Shown here: positions 24,643 to 36,179 of the stretch, piece by piece | Numbering within the stretch: the first letter of the stretch is position 1 | How the letters are laid out: each line of letters opens with the position of its first letter | Assembly: GCA_950295325.1 (NCBI GenBank) | Contig: OX485806.1 | Coordinates: 28,084,001-28,148,000 of the forward strand | DNA length: 64,000 nt | Source: Polytrichum commune | Lineage: Eukaryota > Streptophyta > Polytrichopsida > Polytrichales > Polytrichaceae | Direction of reading: 5' to 3' | Notes under the pieces: generated by a model | Database searches by the model: none | Told to the model about the DNA's origin: nothing | Seen by the model: the letters and a program-made list of their open reading frames with translations, nothing else | Program-made: the position numbers and the translations under genes

Positions 24643-26413
24643 ATGAAAATTACAGGGCTGAAGAACCTCCAAAATGCGCACAACGATGGCGTCTGGGCTG
24701 CCGCATGGGCACCGGCCACGGAGTCTCGATCGGGATTCCTCATCACGGGGTCCGTGGACGAGACCGTGAAGTTGTGGAAAGGCGATGAGCTCGAATGCGA
24801 GCGAACAAATACGGGTGAGTGTTGGTAGGGTTTGGTCCGTTCGATGTCGCTAGGGTTGGTGCTGTTTGGATTTTCCCTTTTTCCCTGTGGATTCCTACCC
24901 TATCTGCTCTGGTTTTGTACCTGGGTTTTCATTTGTCTGATTTTTTCTCAATGTACTAATACCTTATTTTCTGGCTGTTTTGCTACTTTCTATCTTGTGC
25001 TTAGAAGTATGTGGTTGTTGTTATTGGCAGGACACTCACTTGGAGTGGTCGCAGTTGCTGCACATCCAGCAGGCACCATAGCAGCTTCAACATCTCTTGA
25101 CAGCTTTGTCCGGGTTTTTGATATTGACACCAATGCCACCGTGGCAACTCTCGAGACACCTCCATCAGAAGCCTGGCTCATGCAATTCGATCCCAAGGTT
25201 TGTTTGCTCATATGTCATGTTTTGAGTTCTCATGTCCACAATTCTGTCATCTGTATAGTTGTCATTCTTGTGGAACCACATTTTTAGGGCTTCCTATCTC
25301 TATCTACTTCTCCATGCTACGCACTGTGCGTCATTGCTTACTTTCGGCCTCTGAGACTCTGAATCAAGGTGTTTGTGGTTTCTAAGTCTTCCTCCCCGTA
25401 CTGCACACTGTTTGTGGTTTCCCTGTTTTACTTCTATTGTCTATTTATCTTATAATCCTCTTGATGTGGTCCCTTACAGTTCATGTAAGTCTTGTGGAAA
25501 ATGCAACTTGCAGTACTAACTGCATATGTGTATAAGTATTGTGCACTTTCAATATTTTAGTTCAACGGTATATTAACTGCAGTCTCCACGAGTCTTCCTC
25601 TGTTTCACAAAAAGGCTGTCTAACTATGTACTGTTCCAGCTATGAATCCTATGAGCTCAACAGTTTTTTTGGTTTCACTTGATGATCATGGTATGTCCTG
25701 GCAATGATGACTTTTGGGTGATCAAGGTAGGACAAAGAGAATTGATATGTCCTGACAAAGATGAGCTCTTGGTATAGGGTGGAGTACTGGCTGTTGCTGG
25801 AGGAGGAAGTGCCTCAGTGAAGCTATGGAACACAACAACTTGGCGAATGGAGCAATCTCTCATGGTCCCCAAGGGCGAGAGCAGTTCAGAGAATAAAAAT
25901 TCCGACAAAGCTGGTGTGGGGAAGTTTGTCCTTGCAGTTGCATGGAGTATGGATGGAAAGCGCCTCGCTTGCAGTACTATGGATGGAACTGTGGCAATTT
26001 TTGATGTTGCGAGGGGAAAGCTATTACACACTTTAGAGGGCCACTACATGCCAGTCAGGTCATTGGCATTTTCGACTGTGGATAATCGTGTCCTATTCAC
26101 TGCATGTGATGACAAGCACATTCACATGTATGATTCTGAGAGTCGGACGTTGATTAGTGCTTTCTCAGGCCACGCCAGTTGGGTTCTTAGTGTAGATATC
26201 AGCCCTGATGGAGTTGCCGTTGCCTCGGGTTCAAGTGATAAAACTGTTAGGCTTTGGGATCTGAAAATGAGGGCCTCAGTGCAAACTATGACTGATCACA
26301 CAGACCAAGTGTGGGCAGTGGCTTTTCGCCCTTCAAGTGGTGAGGGTGCCAGGTCTGGGAGGCTGGCTAGTGTGTCGGATGATAAGAGCATATCGTTGTA
26401 TGAATATACATGA
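24643..26413 (+). CDS. VIP3: VIP3/SKI8-type WD40 protein
   Basis: Three exons: 24643-24814, 25031-25197 and 25778-26413, giving 324 residues, close to the roughly 320 of Arabidopsis VIP3. Splice sites are GG|GTGAGT...GGCAG|GA and AAG|GTTTGT...TATAG|GG, and the frame is continuous. The protein is a seven-bladed WD40 propeller. Blade signatures include GSVDETVKLW, ASTSLDSFVRVFD, GGSASVKLW, STMDGTVAIFD, CDDKHIHMYD, GSSDKTVRLWD and SVSDDKSISLYEY at the very end. VIP3/SKI8 is a subunit of both the nuclear Paf1 complex (transcription elongation, histone modification) and the cytoplasmic SKI complex (3'-5' mRNA decay with the exosome). Assignment is based on near full-length resemblance, including the starting ...LQNAHNDGVWAA and MPVRSLAFS. 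The ATG at 24643 is the start giving the family N-terminus. Confidence 0.95.
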
Positions 26414-26599
26414 ATTTACTTGTGTACATTTTACAGTCTTGACTAGGAAGTTTGCCTTTCAGTAAGCATCTCCCTATTGAGAGGCTTGTCTTTGCCAAGA
26501 TGCTACTTGATTAATTATGATTGAATCATGCTATAGACCACATACCCATGCAGGTGATGTGATCTTCTCTAATGGAGAATGATAAGGAAGATCGCCTAT
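26414..26599. other. 3' flank of VIP3
   Basis: Likely 3' UTR and terminator region. No clear poly(A) signal was chosen. Confidence 0.4.
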
Positions 26600-27620
26600 T
26601 CCGGTTACTCATCTCAATTGGGCACCCATATTTGAGCGATAGAGTTTAACCCCGTCAGTACGACACTCATTTATAGGACACCCTTGATATTATGACACAT
26701 TTTTGCGAGGCCAAACTCATTAGTTCAAAACTCCCTCTTTTATATGACCACAACACTCGATAATGCGACATTTTGAATCTCCATTTTGTTATATTAAAGA
26801 GGTAGTTAATGCTAAAATTACTTTCATCTATGTTATGTACATCTAAAATACATCCATTTTCACTTGGGAACTTCACTTATCATTGGGAACTTAATGATAA
26901 TTAGGGTTACTAGTGTAGAATGGACATGGTTAGGGTTAGAGTGGCTTCTTGCCTAGTATGTAGCTAAACATGGTTGTCAAGTTTCTTTTTAGAGAACTTT
27001 TTATATTTTAGTGTTAATGAAATTATTATTTTTCAAAAGTTAGTAGAGAATTTAGATAAGATGACAGTTGCTAACCTGAGTAGGTAGCACCAAAGATCTT
27101 TGGACTCCTATTTCAAGAGTTCTTGAGAATATTTGTATTTTGTTTGGAGTTATAAGTTATTATTTCATACCATCTATTAAGCTTTAACTTGTTGTATATA
27201 TATTTTAAGCTCATCTTACTTATGTTTTCATATTCCCTCAATAATACGACAACTTTACACCATTTGTCATATTAATGAGAAGACAACACCTCGATAATAC
27301 GACTTTTTTTGTGTTTCCCAAACGTGTCATGCTGAGAGGGAGAACAATATGTGGTTAGGTGAGGCTCCAAGAACGGATACTAATAAGACATAAGTTTGAA
27401 TAGATTTAGCTAGGTGCTCAAAATATGATACCCATTCTAGTCAACTTATATGACCATTTAATGAGAACGGGGTCTTCACTTTGATGTGGAATAAGATATT
27501 CAAATGAGCTCTGAAAATTATGAGAAAAGTGGTTGTGGCTCAATTTGGATTTGGTATTCACCTCAGTCCGTTCTAATTGTGTGTGTCATATCCCAAGAGA
27601 AGCAAGGTAGATGGAAGAAG
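26600..27620 (+). repeat. Dispersed repeat R1, split by a TA-flanked insertion
   Basis: The R1 start at 26610-26641 ends ATATTTGAGCGATA, and R1 resumes at 27348 with TATGTGGTTAGGTG. The intact copy at 29745-29770 reads ATATTTGAGTGGTATGTGGTTAGGTG, so the two halves are one repeat cut at TA. The right half continues with the usual TGCTCAAAATATGATA and CTCAATTTGGATTTGG blocks to about 27620. Confidence 0.8.
26642..27347. mobile_element. 706-bp TA-flanked non-autonomous element inside R1
   Basis: Bounded by TA on both sides (26640-26641 and 27348-27349) and placed exactly where other R1 copies have a single TA. The ends are poorly conserved inverted repeats: GAGTTTAACCCCGTCAGTAC and, inwards from the right, TTGTTCTCCCTCTCAGCATG, both followed by GACAC. 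Internal motifs such as CTCGATAATACGAC and CTCGATAATGCGAC recur near both ends, a look shared with plant pogo-derived MITEs. No coding capacity. Confidence 0.7.
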
Positions 27621-29182
27621 TAACCATGTAAGACATGTAAGTTAACTAATTGTGCAACTAGGTTACCCCACTTTATTTTAAATATTTACTATTATAGTGA
27701 TATAATTCAGTAAATGTTATATTATTGTGGTTTCTATATGGATGAATAAACAAAGTTGTAAGTTTTTGTAATATGGTTTTGACCCAAGGTAATTTGCATG
27801 GGTAATGTGGTAACCTATCCACGAAGGCAACCTAATTGCACATAGCAGTGTACATTGTTTATGGTATTTAGTGTCACGTACACTATTTGTGAAGGGCCTC
27901 AACAAGATGCCGAGAGGTCTCAAAAGGGTCATGTCTACTAATTGCCAATATGATATTAATTGTTAACATAAGTAACTAATTAAAATGAAAACTTATTTAC
28001 ATTATGATATTTAGCGTAGCATGTTGGGAGTGTTGAGATGGTAGTTTTGCATCTTAGTATGCAAGGGGAAGATATTATTGAGCATACTAATGACAAGTTT
28101 CATGTGTTTAAGTTTTAGTATGTAAGAGGAAGATATTTTTTAGCATACTAATGTCAAGTGTCATTTGTGTACACTTTAGTCAGCTTGTAGACCATTGTAT
28201 AACATAGGCATACACCTCATAACATTATTGAACATACCCATGCCAAGATATTAGTAAGTGCACTTAAATGCCAAGTGTCATGAGGTGACACTAATGATGA
28301 AGTTGTTGGCAAATAGTGTAACCTAGCATATGCCTCAAAACAGGGTGATTGACATTATTACATATTTGACACTAATATCATAAACAGTGTAGTTGTCCTG
28401 GAGGTCTAGAATGACAGGCAGTTGAGTTACAGAATCTTCTACCCATGTTACCTTCAAGACACATTTTACAGTATTTATACCTTTGGAGACCTTCCACTTT
28501 ACTTTTGGCCAGGTGATCTTTTCAAGCACTTTAAGTGGGTCAATGCTTCAATAGTATGTTGGAAATGTGCAAAAAGGTGAACATATATGGTGTCATTTTG
28601 ATACGTGCGATGCCACCTTAATTTTCAACATTTTCTTTTTCATTTTCAACGTACATTTTGATTTTCACAGTAAGGAGTATAGTGTCTAGCATGAACGCAA
28701 TATTGCCCCTTGCTAACATAATAAAATGTCCAGACACGTCAAGCTTACTACCTGTGAGGGACAAGTGTCTCAAATTCATGTTGACTAAACATTTTTCCAG
28801 ACACCTTTCAAGCTTTGCAACCAGCAAAACACACATTTAACAAACATCATCCATTTATGAGTGAACAGACTTGATGCACCACCCACTTTATAAGCTTTTC
28901 CTCATATTTACAGTTGACATGAATTGCCTTAAAACCTCTAATCCTCGATGCTGGGTGATCATGTAAGCCTGACAACTTCACAAATTCAGTGGAAGTCACT
29001 TCAAATACACCTACTACTACCTGTGTCTGTCTGCTAAGTAAAGAATGGCACTTCCCAACCTCTTTTCAGTTAGTACCTTCAAATTAAATACCTGGTTGGA
29101 GTGGGCAGCTGACATAATTGACCACATTTCCACCTCCTGTGACAGGAAAAACTGCCATCTAATCAAAATTTCGGGTTTAACC
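27621..29182. other. Intergenic region between VIP3 and the PNC gene
   Basis: No gene recognised. It contains a two-unit tandem repeat of about 65 bp at about 28050-28175 (TTAGTATG(C/T)AAG then GCATACTAATG). The 3' UTR of the minus-strand carrier gene should lie in its right-hand end. Confidence 0.45.
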
Positions 29183-32100
29183 CTACTTAGGGTTACCACC
29201 GGCGGCCTTGGATGCAAGAGCAATACCAACCACACCAATTGGTGCAACTACAGATGGTGGAAGGGAGACAGTTTTCAACTTCTTTTCTCCTGCGTTCAAA
29301 TATTTTTTAAGAGCGAGCATGACGACCCACGTACTGTTGGCCACTTTCTCTTTGATCATGAGCATAAGGGCGGCTGAGAGCACGGTTTTAATGATCTGGG
29401 CATGGAGTCCTTTGAAATACCCAGTTACACCTTCTTGTTTCCATATTAATTGACATGCTTCCACCATCCCTATGGTGCGAGGCCTTGTGTGTGCACCCCT
29501 GGCCCCCTTCAGTCGGATCGCCTTATCTTCATCTGATTCAGCTGCTTGTAACATCACTTTTGTCCTGTAAAATCACACCTAAAGAGTCAGGGCCAACTTC
29601 CATGAAGTGAACCAGACACCGTGATCCAACATACTCTTTTGGCTCCATGGGCAAGGACGTGCTCATAAACACTCTATAAATGACCTCTTTGGTTGTCAAA
29701 ATCGAACATGCCTATATCGAACACAAAAATGATTCGGACACCTATATTTGAGTGGTATGTGGTTAGGTGTGCATCTAAAAAACGGACTTCCAAAAGGCAT
29801 GTGTTTAAAAGAGATTGGACCAGGTGCTCAAAATATGCTAACCATTCTAGGTTCAATAGTCAACATGATTGGGAAGACCTGTATGACCACTTAATGAGCA
29901 CAAGAACTTCACTTTGATAATGATTAAGTTATTCATAAGATCTCCGAAAGCTTTGAGACAAATGGCTACGGGTATGATTTGGATTTGCTAATCATCTTGC
30001 AACAATTGCATGTTTCATATCCTACAAGAAGTGGGTGCAGAGAGAAAAGTGTCTGTTAAAGGCACGTCACTTTAAATTATCCGCAAAGTCTCTCAAAGAG
30101 GGACTGAACTGAGAGTTTGGTAGCTCTTTAAGGGATTTTTATGTTTAGAGCTCATTAAAGCATCTTGCCTACTTCTGAAAGTTACGTGAAACTTCTTGGA
30201 CCTCCTCTTCCAATCCAAAAAACTTTGGAAGGACTTTAGACTCTGAAGAAAAGCTTTTCCACTGTTGGCCTTGCCACCCTAAATCTGAGCTCAGCCTATG
30301 CAAGGCTAGGTTAGCCCATTAATCCTAGTAGGACAAGCATAAACGCTGATTTTTTAACCGAGCCCCAAACTTTTAGCAAGTTAATTTAGACCTTAAATAA
30401 ACTTGAGTAACTTCATGTATAATCTCTCAAACTCACCTTTTAGCTAACTCACCCGCAGATTTATCTGGAGACTTTTCAAAAAGCTCTACTTAATGTGTGC
30501 TGGATGAATACACCACCAAGGTACACACAGTTCGATCCACCAACAAAAACCATTGAAAAGCAATTGAACAAGTTTTCTCACACTAGAGAAGAGACAAGGA
30601 GGATATTGCAACCGGACCTGATGGCTGGGTATGTGAGAATTGTAGCCACTGTCTTTGAGAGAGCTCCTACCAAGAAAGCTTGAAAGGCTGACAAAACCAC
30701 AGGTGAACGCTTCACAACCTTCTGTGTGCTTACAGTGGCTGCAATTGCATTGCCTTCTATTAAATGATCCTTCAGCTGCTCAAATACTGTGTACTGCAAG
30801 AATAAACCCCACATTATTAAGTTCTATTCTTACAAAAAACAACTAAGGTAGACAGGTATTAAAATGGTTACTTTTTCCAACTAGCACACTTCTCCTAGGA
30901 TATGGAACACATGATTAGTACAAGATAGTTAGCAACTACAAATCAAGGCGGTAGCCACTTTCCTCTTAATGTAGGGAGTTCATAAGAATATCTCAATCTT
31001 TATCAAAGTGAAGATTCTCATGCTCATTAAATGGCCATATAGGTTCCCTTAATTATGTTGATTATTGGAGGAACCCAGATTTTGAGCACGTAGACCAATC
31101 TTTTTTTAACACGTCTTTATGGTATACGTTATTGGAGCCACACCTAACCACATACCACTCAAATATTGGTGTCCGATTAAGAAAAGTAACTGAATTAACA
31201 GTTGTCTACTTTAGACCTCTCCACTTTAGAAATTAATAATAACCACAACACAACACAACTCTACAACTTTTGAGTGGGACATAATAAAAGTGAAGGTCAA
31301 AGTGCATACAATCAGCTCCTCAGATTTAATGCACCCATAAAGCCACACAAATCTTCAAACCTGTGTTAAGTACACTAGGTGAAATTACAAAAAGTTCTCA
31401 TGATGTGGAACCTGAATGGCTGGATTCGAAACTAAAATGAGGGATGCACCAATGCCAGCATAAGCTTCACTCCAGCTCCCTTCGGTCAATGTAGCCCATA
31501 AACTTTTTGACTTTCCAAATGTGCTTGTCTGCATACGGGCTGATGCAGTGTCTAGGGGCTGCAGCAAATTCATCACCAATAACCCACAGTGAATTATCAG
31601 TGCGACTATTGTCTTCCTATTGACTAAACAAAACATCAACATTATCAGTGGTGCAGAATACTCGACTACCGTGTGATATATAGAGTATTGTGAACTAGAT
31701 ACTGGATGCCATGAGGCCTGCCTCGGGCTCAACCTACCAAGCTGTGGTAGTGGCAAGTATTGGGTGCCTACTACACACCAATGGCAGGGTGACATGTGTA
31801 CATTACCACATGTCATCAACTACAGGTAATAATGTGCCTCCTCGTATCCAATCAAGAATAGACATGTCAGCAAATCACTTGGCCTGACCACTATGTACTT
31901 GGGAAATAACCATAACATCAGAGCTTAAGATTTTTCCCTGTAATTAAGAAACCTAAGAAAGCACTTCAATGAATGTGCCATCATATTGAACCACAATGAC
32001 CCATAGAGAAGTATCAGCGACATTATCATCTTCCTCTTCAATGTACAACCAAACCAAGATTAAAAGTAGAATGGAATGCTTGCCTACCCTATGATCTATA

Positions 32101-33663
32101 AAATACTATATAGAATTGAAATGCCACTGCGACATAAGAGTGTAAGATATTGATCCGTATCAACAAACCTAAGTGAGCACAGCAGTTCATCTGCCAGCAT
32201 GTTGAACAATGACCCAAAGAGAAGAATCAGTGATACTGTTGACTTCCTCTTGAATGTACAAACAAACCAAGATAATAAGCAGAGTCGAATACTTAGCTGC
32301 ACTGTGATCTATAGAATATGATATATATATCTTGTGAAATACGAGTTTTGGGATTCTGATCATTCAAAAAACCTGAGTAAGCACTGCAGTACATGTGCCG
32401 GCAGCTGCTGCCACAAGTAAATTCGTCCCTGTACCCATTTTCAACACTTTTGCACGCTTCAGGTACCATTGCTTGAAGAAACTGTAAGCATAAAAGTATA
32501 TGAACTGGGATATCACCGACTGCAGATTCTTCGTGCTGAGGCCCTGGTATAAGGAAAGTATGTTGCCTGATGTGATTGCCTCCCTCAACACATCCAACAA
32601 AGACCTGTTGTCAACAACACAAGAAATCTGGTCATTCACTAAGTTTCACAGAGACACTTGGTTTAATGCTACTTACTTACTTACTTAACCCTCTTAAAAT
32701 CAGTACAAGTGAGAAATTACTCAGACAATGGGTTGATCGTTGTAATGTGATTATTCTGAAGCAAAAGCAAAGACATGATGAATACAGAAATAGCAATCTC
32801 ACTCAGAATCCTGACAAGTGGTTCCAATCACCAACATTCACAAGAAATGTAGCCAACTGCAAGATCATACTGCGCAAGAAACTTAATGATACACCTTACA
32901 CCTCCTAGAATCTGTACAAGTAAGAAGCCACTACCGAACAAAAACGTTGATCATCGCAATGCGATGATTCTACAACAGAGACACGATGAATACAGAAATA
33001 GCAAGCTCACTCAGAAGTCGGAGAAGTGATTAAAATCACCAAATATACCAACATTCACAAGAATCGTGACCATCTTCAAGACCATACTGGTCAAGAAACT
33101 TAATGATGCACTTTAACCTCCTAGAAACTGTACGAGTAAGGAGCTACTACCGTACAAAAACGGCGATCATTATGATGTGACGATTCTGAAGCGAAGACAT
33201 AATATATGCAGAAATAGCTCGCTTACTCAGAAATACGACAAGAAGTGGTTGCAATCACCAACGATGTCAACATTCACAGAAAATGTAACTAAATTCAATT
33301 GGACTTATTGATGCACCTTAAATCTTCTATACTCTTTACAAGTAAGAAGCTACTACTGAACAAAAACAGTGATCACTTTAATGTGGCGATCCTACAGTAA
33401 ATTCATGACGATTACAAAAACAGCCAGCTCGATTAGAAGTCTGACAAAAAAGTGGTTGCAATCACCAAGGATATCCAACATTCACAGAAAATAGCAAAAT
33501 TCATAGTAAAATTGAAATTTGCCTACCTATATTTTCGAAATTCACCAGCCTTTGCTTCTGCTTGATACTTCGTCTTGCATGTGTCCAAGGGGTAAAGAAG
33601 AGTGGTGCTGAGAAGCCCCCCAACAGCCCCCGAAGTTGCTTCCGTCAAAGCCTTGAAATCCAT
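29183..33663 (-). CDS. PNC: Peroxisomal adenine nucleotide carrier (mitochondrial carrier family)
   Basis: Five exons: 33663-33527, 32604-32373, 31558-31412, 30793-30618 and 29564-29183, giving 357 residues; every junction has GT/AG and keeps frame. The mitochondrial carrier fold is shown by PLDTCKTK in exon 1, PLDTASARM at the start of exon 3 and YPAIRTK across exons 4/5, the three Px(D/x)xx(K/R) signatures. Family-specific stretches include [38 protein letters not shown], and [16 protein letters not shown]. These match plant PNC1/PNC2, which import ATP into peroxisomes in exchange for AMP for fatty-acid activation in beta-oxidation. About 30 extra residues follow the last helix compared with the roughly 320-residue Arabidopsis proteins. 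Introns 1 and 2 hold tandem arrays, and introns 3 and 4 hold R1-type repeats. The function is assigned by family resemblance. Confidence 0.93.
29690..30050 (+). repeat. Dispersed repeat R1 in PNC intron 4
   Basis: A good R1 copy lying antisense to the gene: GACACCTATATTTGAGTGG start, GAGATTGGACCAGGTGCTC block, GGTTCAATAGTCAACATG, and the TTTCATATCCTACAAGAAG end. Intron 4 spans 29565-30617. Confidence 0.7.
30950..31190 (-). repeat. Dispersed repeat R1 in PNC intron 3
   Basis: Reverse-complement R1 copy ending in CCACTCAAATATTGGTGTCC. The same blocks as in other copies are readable on the minus strand (TGAGCACGTAGACC and CACACCTAACCACATACC on the plus strand). Intron 3 spans 30794-31411. Confidence 0.65.
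31560..32372 (-). repeat. Tandem array in PNC intron 2 containing copies of the exon 2 end
   Basis: Units of about 207-216 bp. The exon 2 end with its donor (plus strand ACCTGAGTAAGCACTGCAGT, from 32371) has diverged copies at about 32164 (ACCTAAGTGAGCACAGCAGT) and about 31949 (ACCTAAGAAAGCACTTCAAT). Each is accompanied by a GACCCA(A/T)AGAGAAG(A/T)ATCAG block and a TGATCTATA(G/A)AATA block. A fourth, weaker unit sits next to exon 3. The array thus duplicated an exon/intron border and leaves decoy donor sites. Confidence 0.7.
31735..31890 (-). repeat. Dispersed repeat R3 (inverted relative to 61080-61280)
   Basis: On the minus strand it reads GACATGTCTATTCTTGATTGGATACGAGGAGGCACATTAT..., nearly the same as 61090-61150 on the plus strand. 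A GACACGTGTCACCCT-like block follows in both copies. It lies in an intron of PNC here and of dihydroorotase there. Confidence 0.75.
32690..33510. repeat. Four-unit 206-217 bp tandem array in PNC intron 1
   Basis: Landmark (C)TGTACAAGTAAGAAG or a variant occurs at about 32702, 32912, 33129 and 33335. Each is followed by GATCAT-type, AATACAGAAATAGC-type and CAATCACCAA...ACATTCACA blocks. It fills nearly all of intron 1 (32605-33526). Confidence 0.8.
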
Positions 33664-35060
33664 CTTGAGCACAAAAAACTGAAACGACCAGCTAAATTTG
33701 ACACCTTTCTTCTCCGCCTTTCTCCACAACAGCTAGAAAAATTCAACTAAATGCGTTTTACTGCATCCAAAATTTGTGACTGATCGTAGTCATGTAGCAA
33801 AACTTGATTGTACCACGGCTCCCCCTCACCTGTTGAACATGACATATCACAATTCTAAGCACCTCCTGTTCAAAACCTTTGTTCTTAGAATAATTTCCCA
33901 CTCTTGGAAACCTCTCTCAAAGGTCTGCTCTGTTCTATATTTCATATAAGTCAACAACTTGAATTTTACTTTTAGTCATCAGTGACTTTTACAGTCCATC
34001 ATACTTTTATAGCCCATGTTCAACTATTCAGGTACCAGAAAATCACCAAATATCATTAAAAAAAATTCCCTTTTTTGCTACACAAGACCTCTCAACCTAA
34101 GATCAAGCAGTGGATCCTTTCCAAAACATTCAGATTAAATTTTATTAACAATCTATAGAAGTCAAAAAACCCAACACCGATCCACTCAGCATTAATTTAC
34201 TAACTCAAACCCACAATAAAAATCCTTTTCACGTAGGTTTCAATCCCAAAACACGATCGCCTCGCAGACTCAACAGACACAAGAATCCGATCCAAGTCCT
34301 TCCCTGAAGACCCCCCGCCCCGACTCCAAGAGTCGCTCCGAACCTTAAAGGTATCCAAAAGAGAAGAAACTTCTTATAAAAAATCCTCACACAAAGAAAC
34401 AAAAATCCATAGTAATCTCCTACCCAAGAATGAAGGAATTCGCCGAACCTCGCTCGGGTCCAAGTGCATTCAAACCGAGCTCAATTACGCCGTGTGAACT
34501 CAATTCCGCACCAAATCACATACGACCAGGACGAAAAGGAAGAGAAGAACGAAAATAAGGAAAGAGGCTCGGGCTATGGCGATGGCGATGGCGACCGACC
34601 GAGCGAGCGAGGGAGGAAGCGAAGAAAGACAAGTGCTGTAGGAAGGGAACAAAGCGTGAACGTCTTACACCCCACCTACCCGGTTCACCTACCCGGCTTT
34701 TCCACGGGTTCCCGATATACAATCCCCAATACCCGGTAACCGCCACCGTCTGCCTGCTGGCTTGCCGCCGTGAGGTGGCCCTACCGGTCTCTGATTCCAG
34801 ATGATTCGTAGATGGCGCTCTCCTTGAAACATCTTCATAAGTGACTGATAATGGTATCTACCAATACTATTACTTTTCCTAGATCTGCCGATGGCCGGTT
34901 TTCTACAATGTAGATATAAGAGGCATTTCCTAGATTTGAGAGTATCGGGTGCTGTCGAGTGCCAGGGAAACTTCGTTGGGAGAGAGATTTTCGGAATCTC
35001 CGTATGGCGAGATTTTAGCAGCGGTGGATTTCTGTGGGGCCCATACAGTCAGTGGGCGTG
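33664..35060. promoter_or_regulatory. 5' flank of the PNC gene
   Basis: DNA upstream of the carrier start. It is AT-rich to about 34250, then more GC-rich to about 34760 with GCGA and GGCGAT repeats, a composition often seen in 5' UTRs. No TATA box was assigned and no other gene was recognised. Confidence 0.35.
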
Positions 35061-35061
35061 C

Positions 35062-35067
35062 CACGTG
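35062..35067. promoter_or_regulatory. G-box (CACGTG) in a GC-rich palindrome
   Basis: CACGTG sits within GCCACGTGGC, the extended G-box bound by plant bZIP and bHLH factors. It is 1.4 kb upstream of the PNC start codon. Function is not shown by sequence alone. Confidence 0.4.
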
Positions 35068-35260
35068 GCCCTGCTCAGCCGTTTCTGCCACGGTTTGTTG
35101 TGGGCAGTGAGCCTTTTCCTTTTCGGCTTGTTTTAAAGATATTTCTTTTAGTCCTCGTTGGAGTGGCTTTTTCCTTTCTTTTGACTAGTTGGCATTTTGG
35201 ACCCTGGTTGGCCGCCAGCATAACATTATTCAGATCCATAGCAGTGTTATGTGGGATTAT

Positions 35261-35299
35261 GAATATCCAGAATATTATGTGGAATATTCTGGATTATTC
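35261..35299. repeat. AT-rich inverted repeat with GAATATTC core
   Basis: Imperfect palindrome: GAATATCCAGAATATT, a short loop, then AATATTCTGGATTATTC. More GAATATT words follow to 35345. The GAAnnTTC arrangement resembles heat-shock elements, but a transposon end is equally possible. Confidence 0.5.
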
Positions 35300-35435
35300 T
35301 CATATTCGGTTTGAATGTGAGGAATATTTTCGTGGAATATTGTCAGTCTCACACAACATTGTTATGAATCTTAATAATGTTATGAGGCATTGCGAATATC
35401 AATAAGGTATGTATGTGCGTGTTATGACGTAAGAT

Positions 35436-36150
35436 GTGTGGGTGTTATTTGGTTCGTTATTGATATTCCCCAACTTTCACCGATTAGATTTACACAATAA
35501 AACTCATGTTGCATTAGCTAGACTACGATGAAACATATGTAAAAATCTGGTTGAAAATCGGACCTTCCTTGATTTAGTTGTGGTTATCATAAATGCTTGT
35601 TTGTTGATTTCTTAACTAAATGCATAGGTCCCTCTCAATTGCATTCACTATTGAGTGTAGACTAGCTATTAGTATTTGAAGACATAGTCCAATCTCTTTT
35701 GAGCATGTATCTTTATAATGTTTGCTCTTTGATCCTCACTGAACCACATACCAATCAAATATAGGGGTCCGATTAAGAAAACGAGCCACATGAGACCCGT
35801 CTCCCTCATTCGGTTTCTTTTTCATGCTCTCCAACGTCTACCGATTGTACACAATGGAAGTTGAGTTGCATTAGCAAATCTACAATGAAGCATCAGCAAA
35901 ACTCGGAGTTCCCTTCATTTAGTTACAGTTATCAGAAGCGCATATTGTTGATTTCTTCACTTAATATTTACATATGTCCTCCCAATTGTGTTCTCTATTG
36001 AGTGTGGAGTAGCTCATAAAACTTGAGGTTGTGGTTCAATGTATTTCTAACATGTGTCTTTATGGGTGTTTGTTCTTTGATCTTCATTGAACCACACATC
36101 AATTAAATATAGGGGTCCGAGCAAGAAAAGTAACCAAATAACACATGCGT
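35436..36150 (+). repeat. Dispersed repeat R2, two tandem copies
   Basis: Two head-to-tail units of about 360 bp (about 35436-35800 and 35800-36150). Both run from (C)ACCGATT...ACACAA through TTGCATTAGC and TCCCAATTG...CTATTGAGTGT to ATATAGGGGTCCGA. The last 100 bp are the reverse complement of the start of R1. Related copies are at 55230-56545, 56560-56935 and 63545-63920. Confidence 0.75.
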
Positions 36151-36179
36151 ACCTTACAAATACTGTTTGACTAACATAA

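Noticed and set aside
28335-28840. Short minus-strand frames downstream of PNC as possible extra carrier exons
   Set aside because: The carrier already has its stop at 29183 after a complete third repeat, and these frames have no carrier motif.
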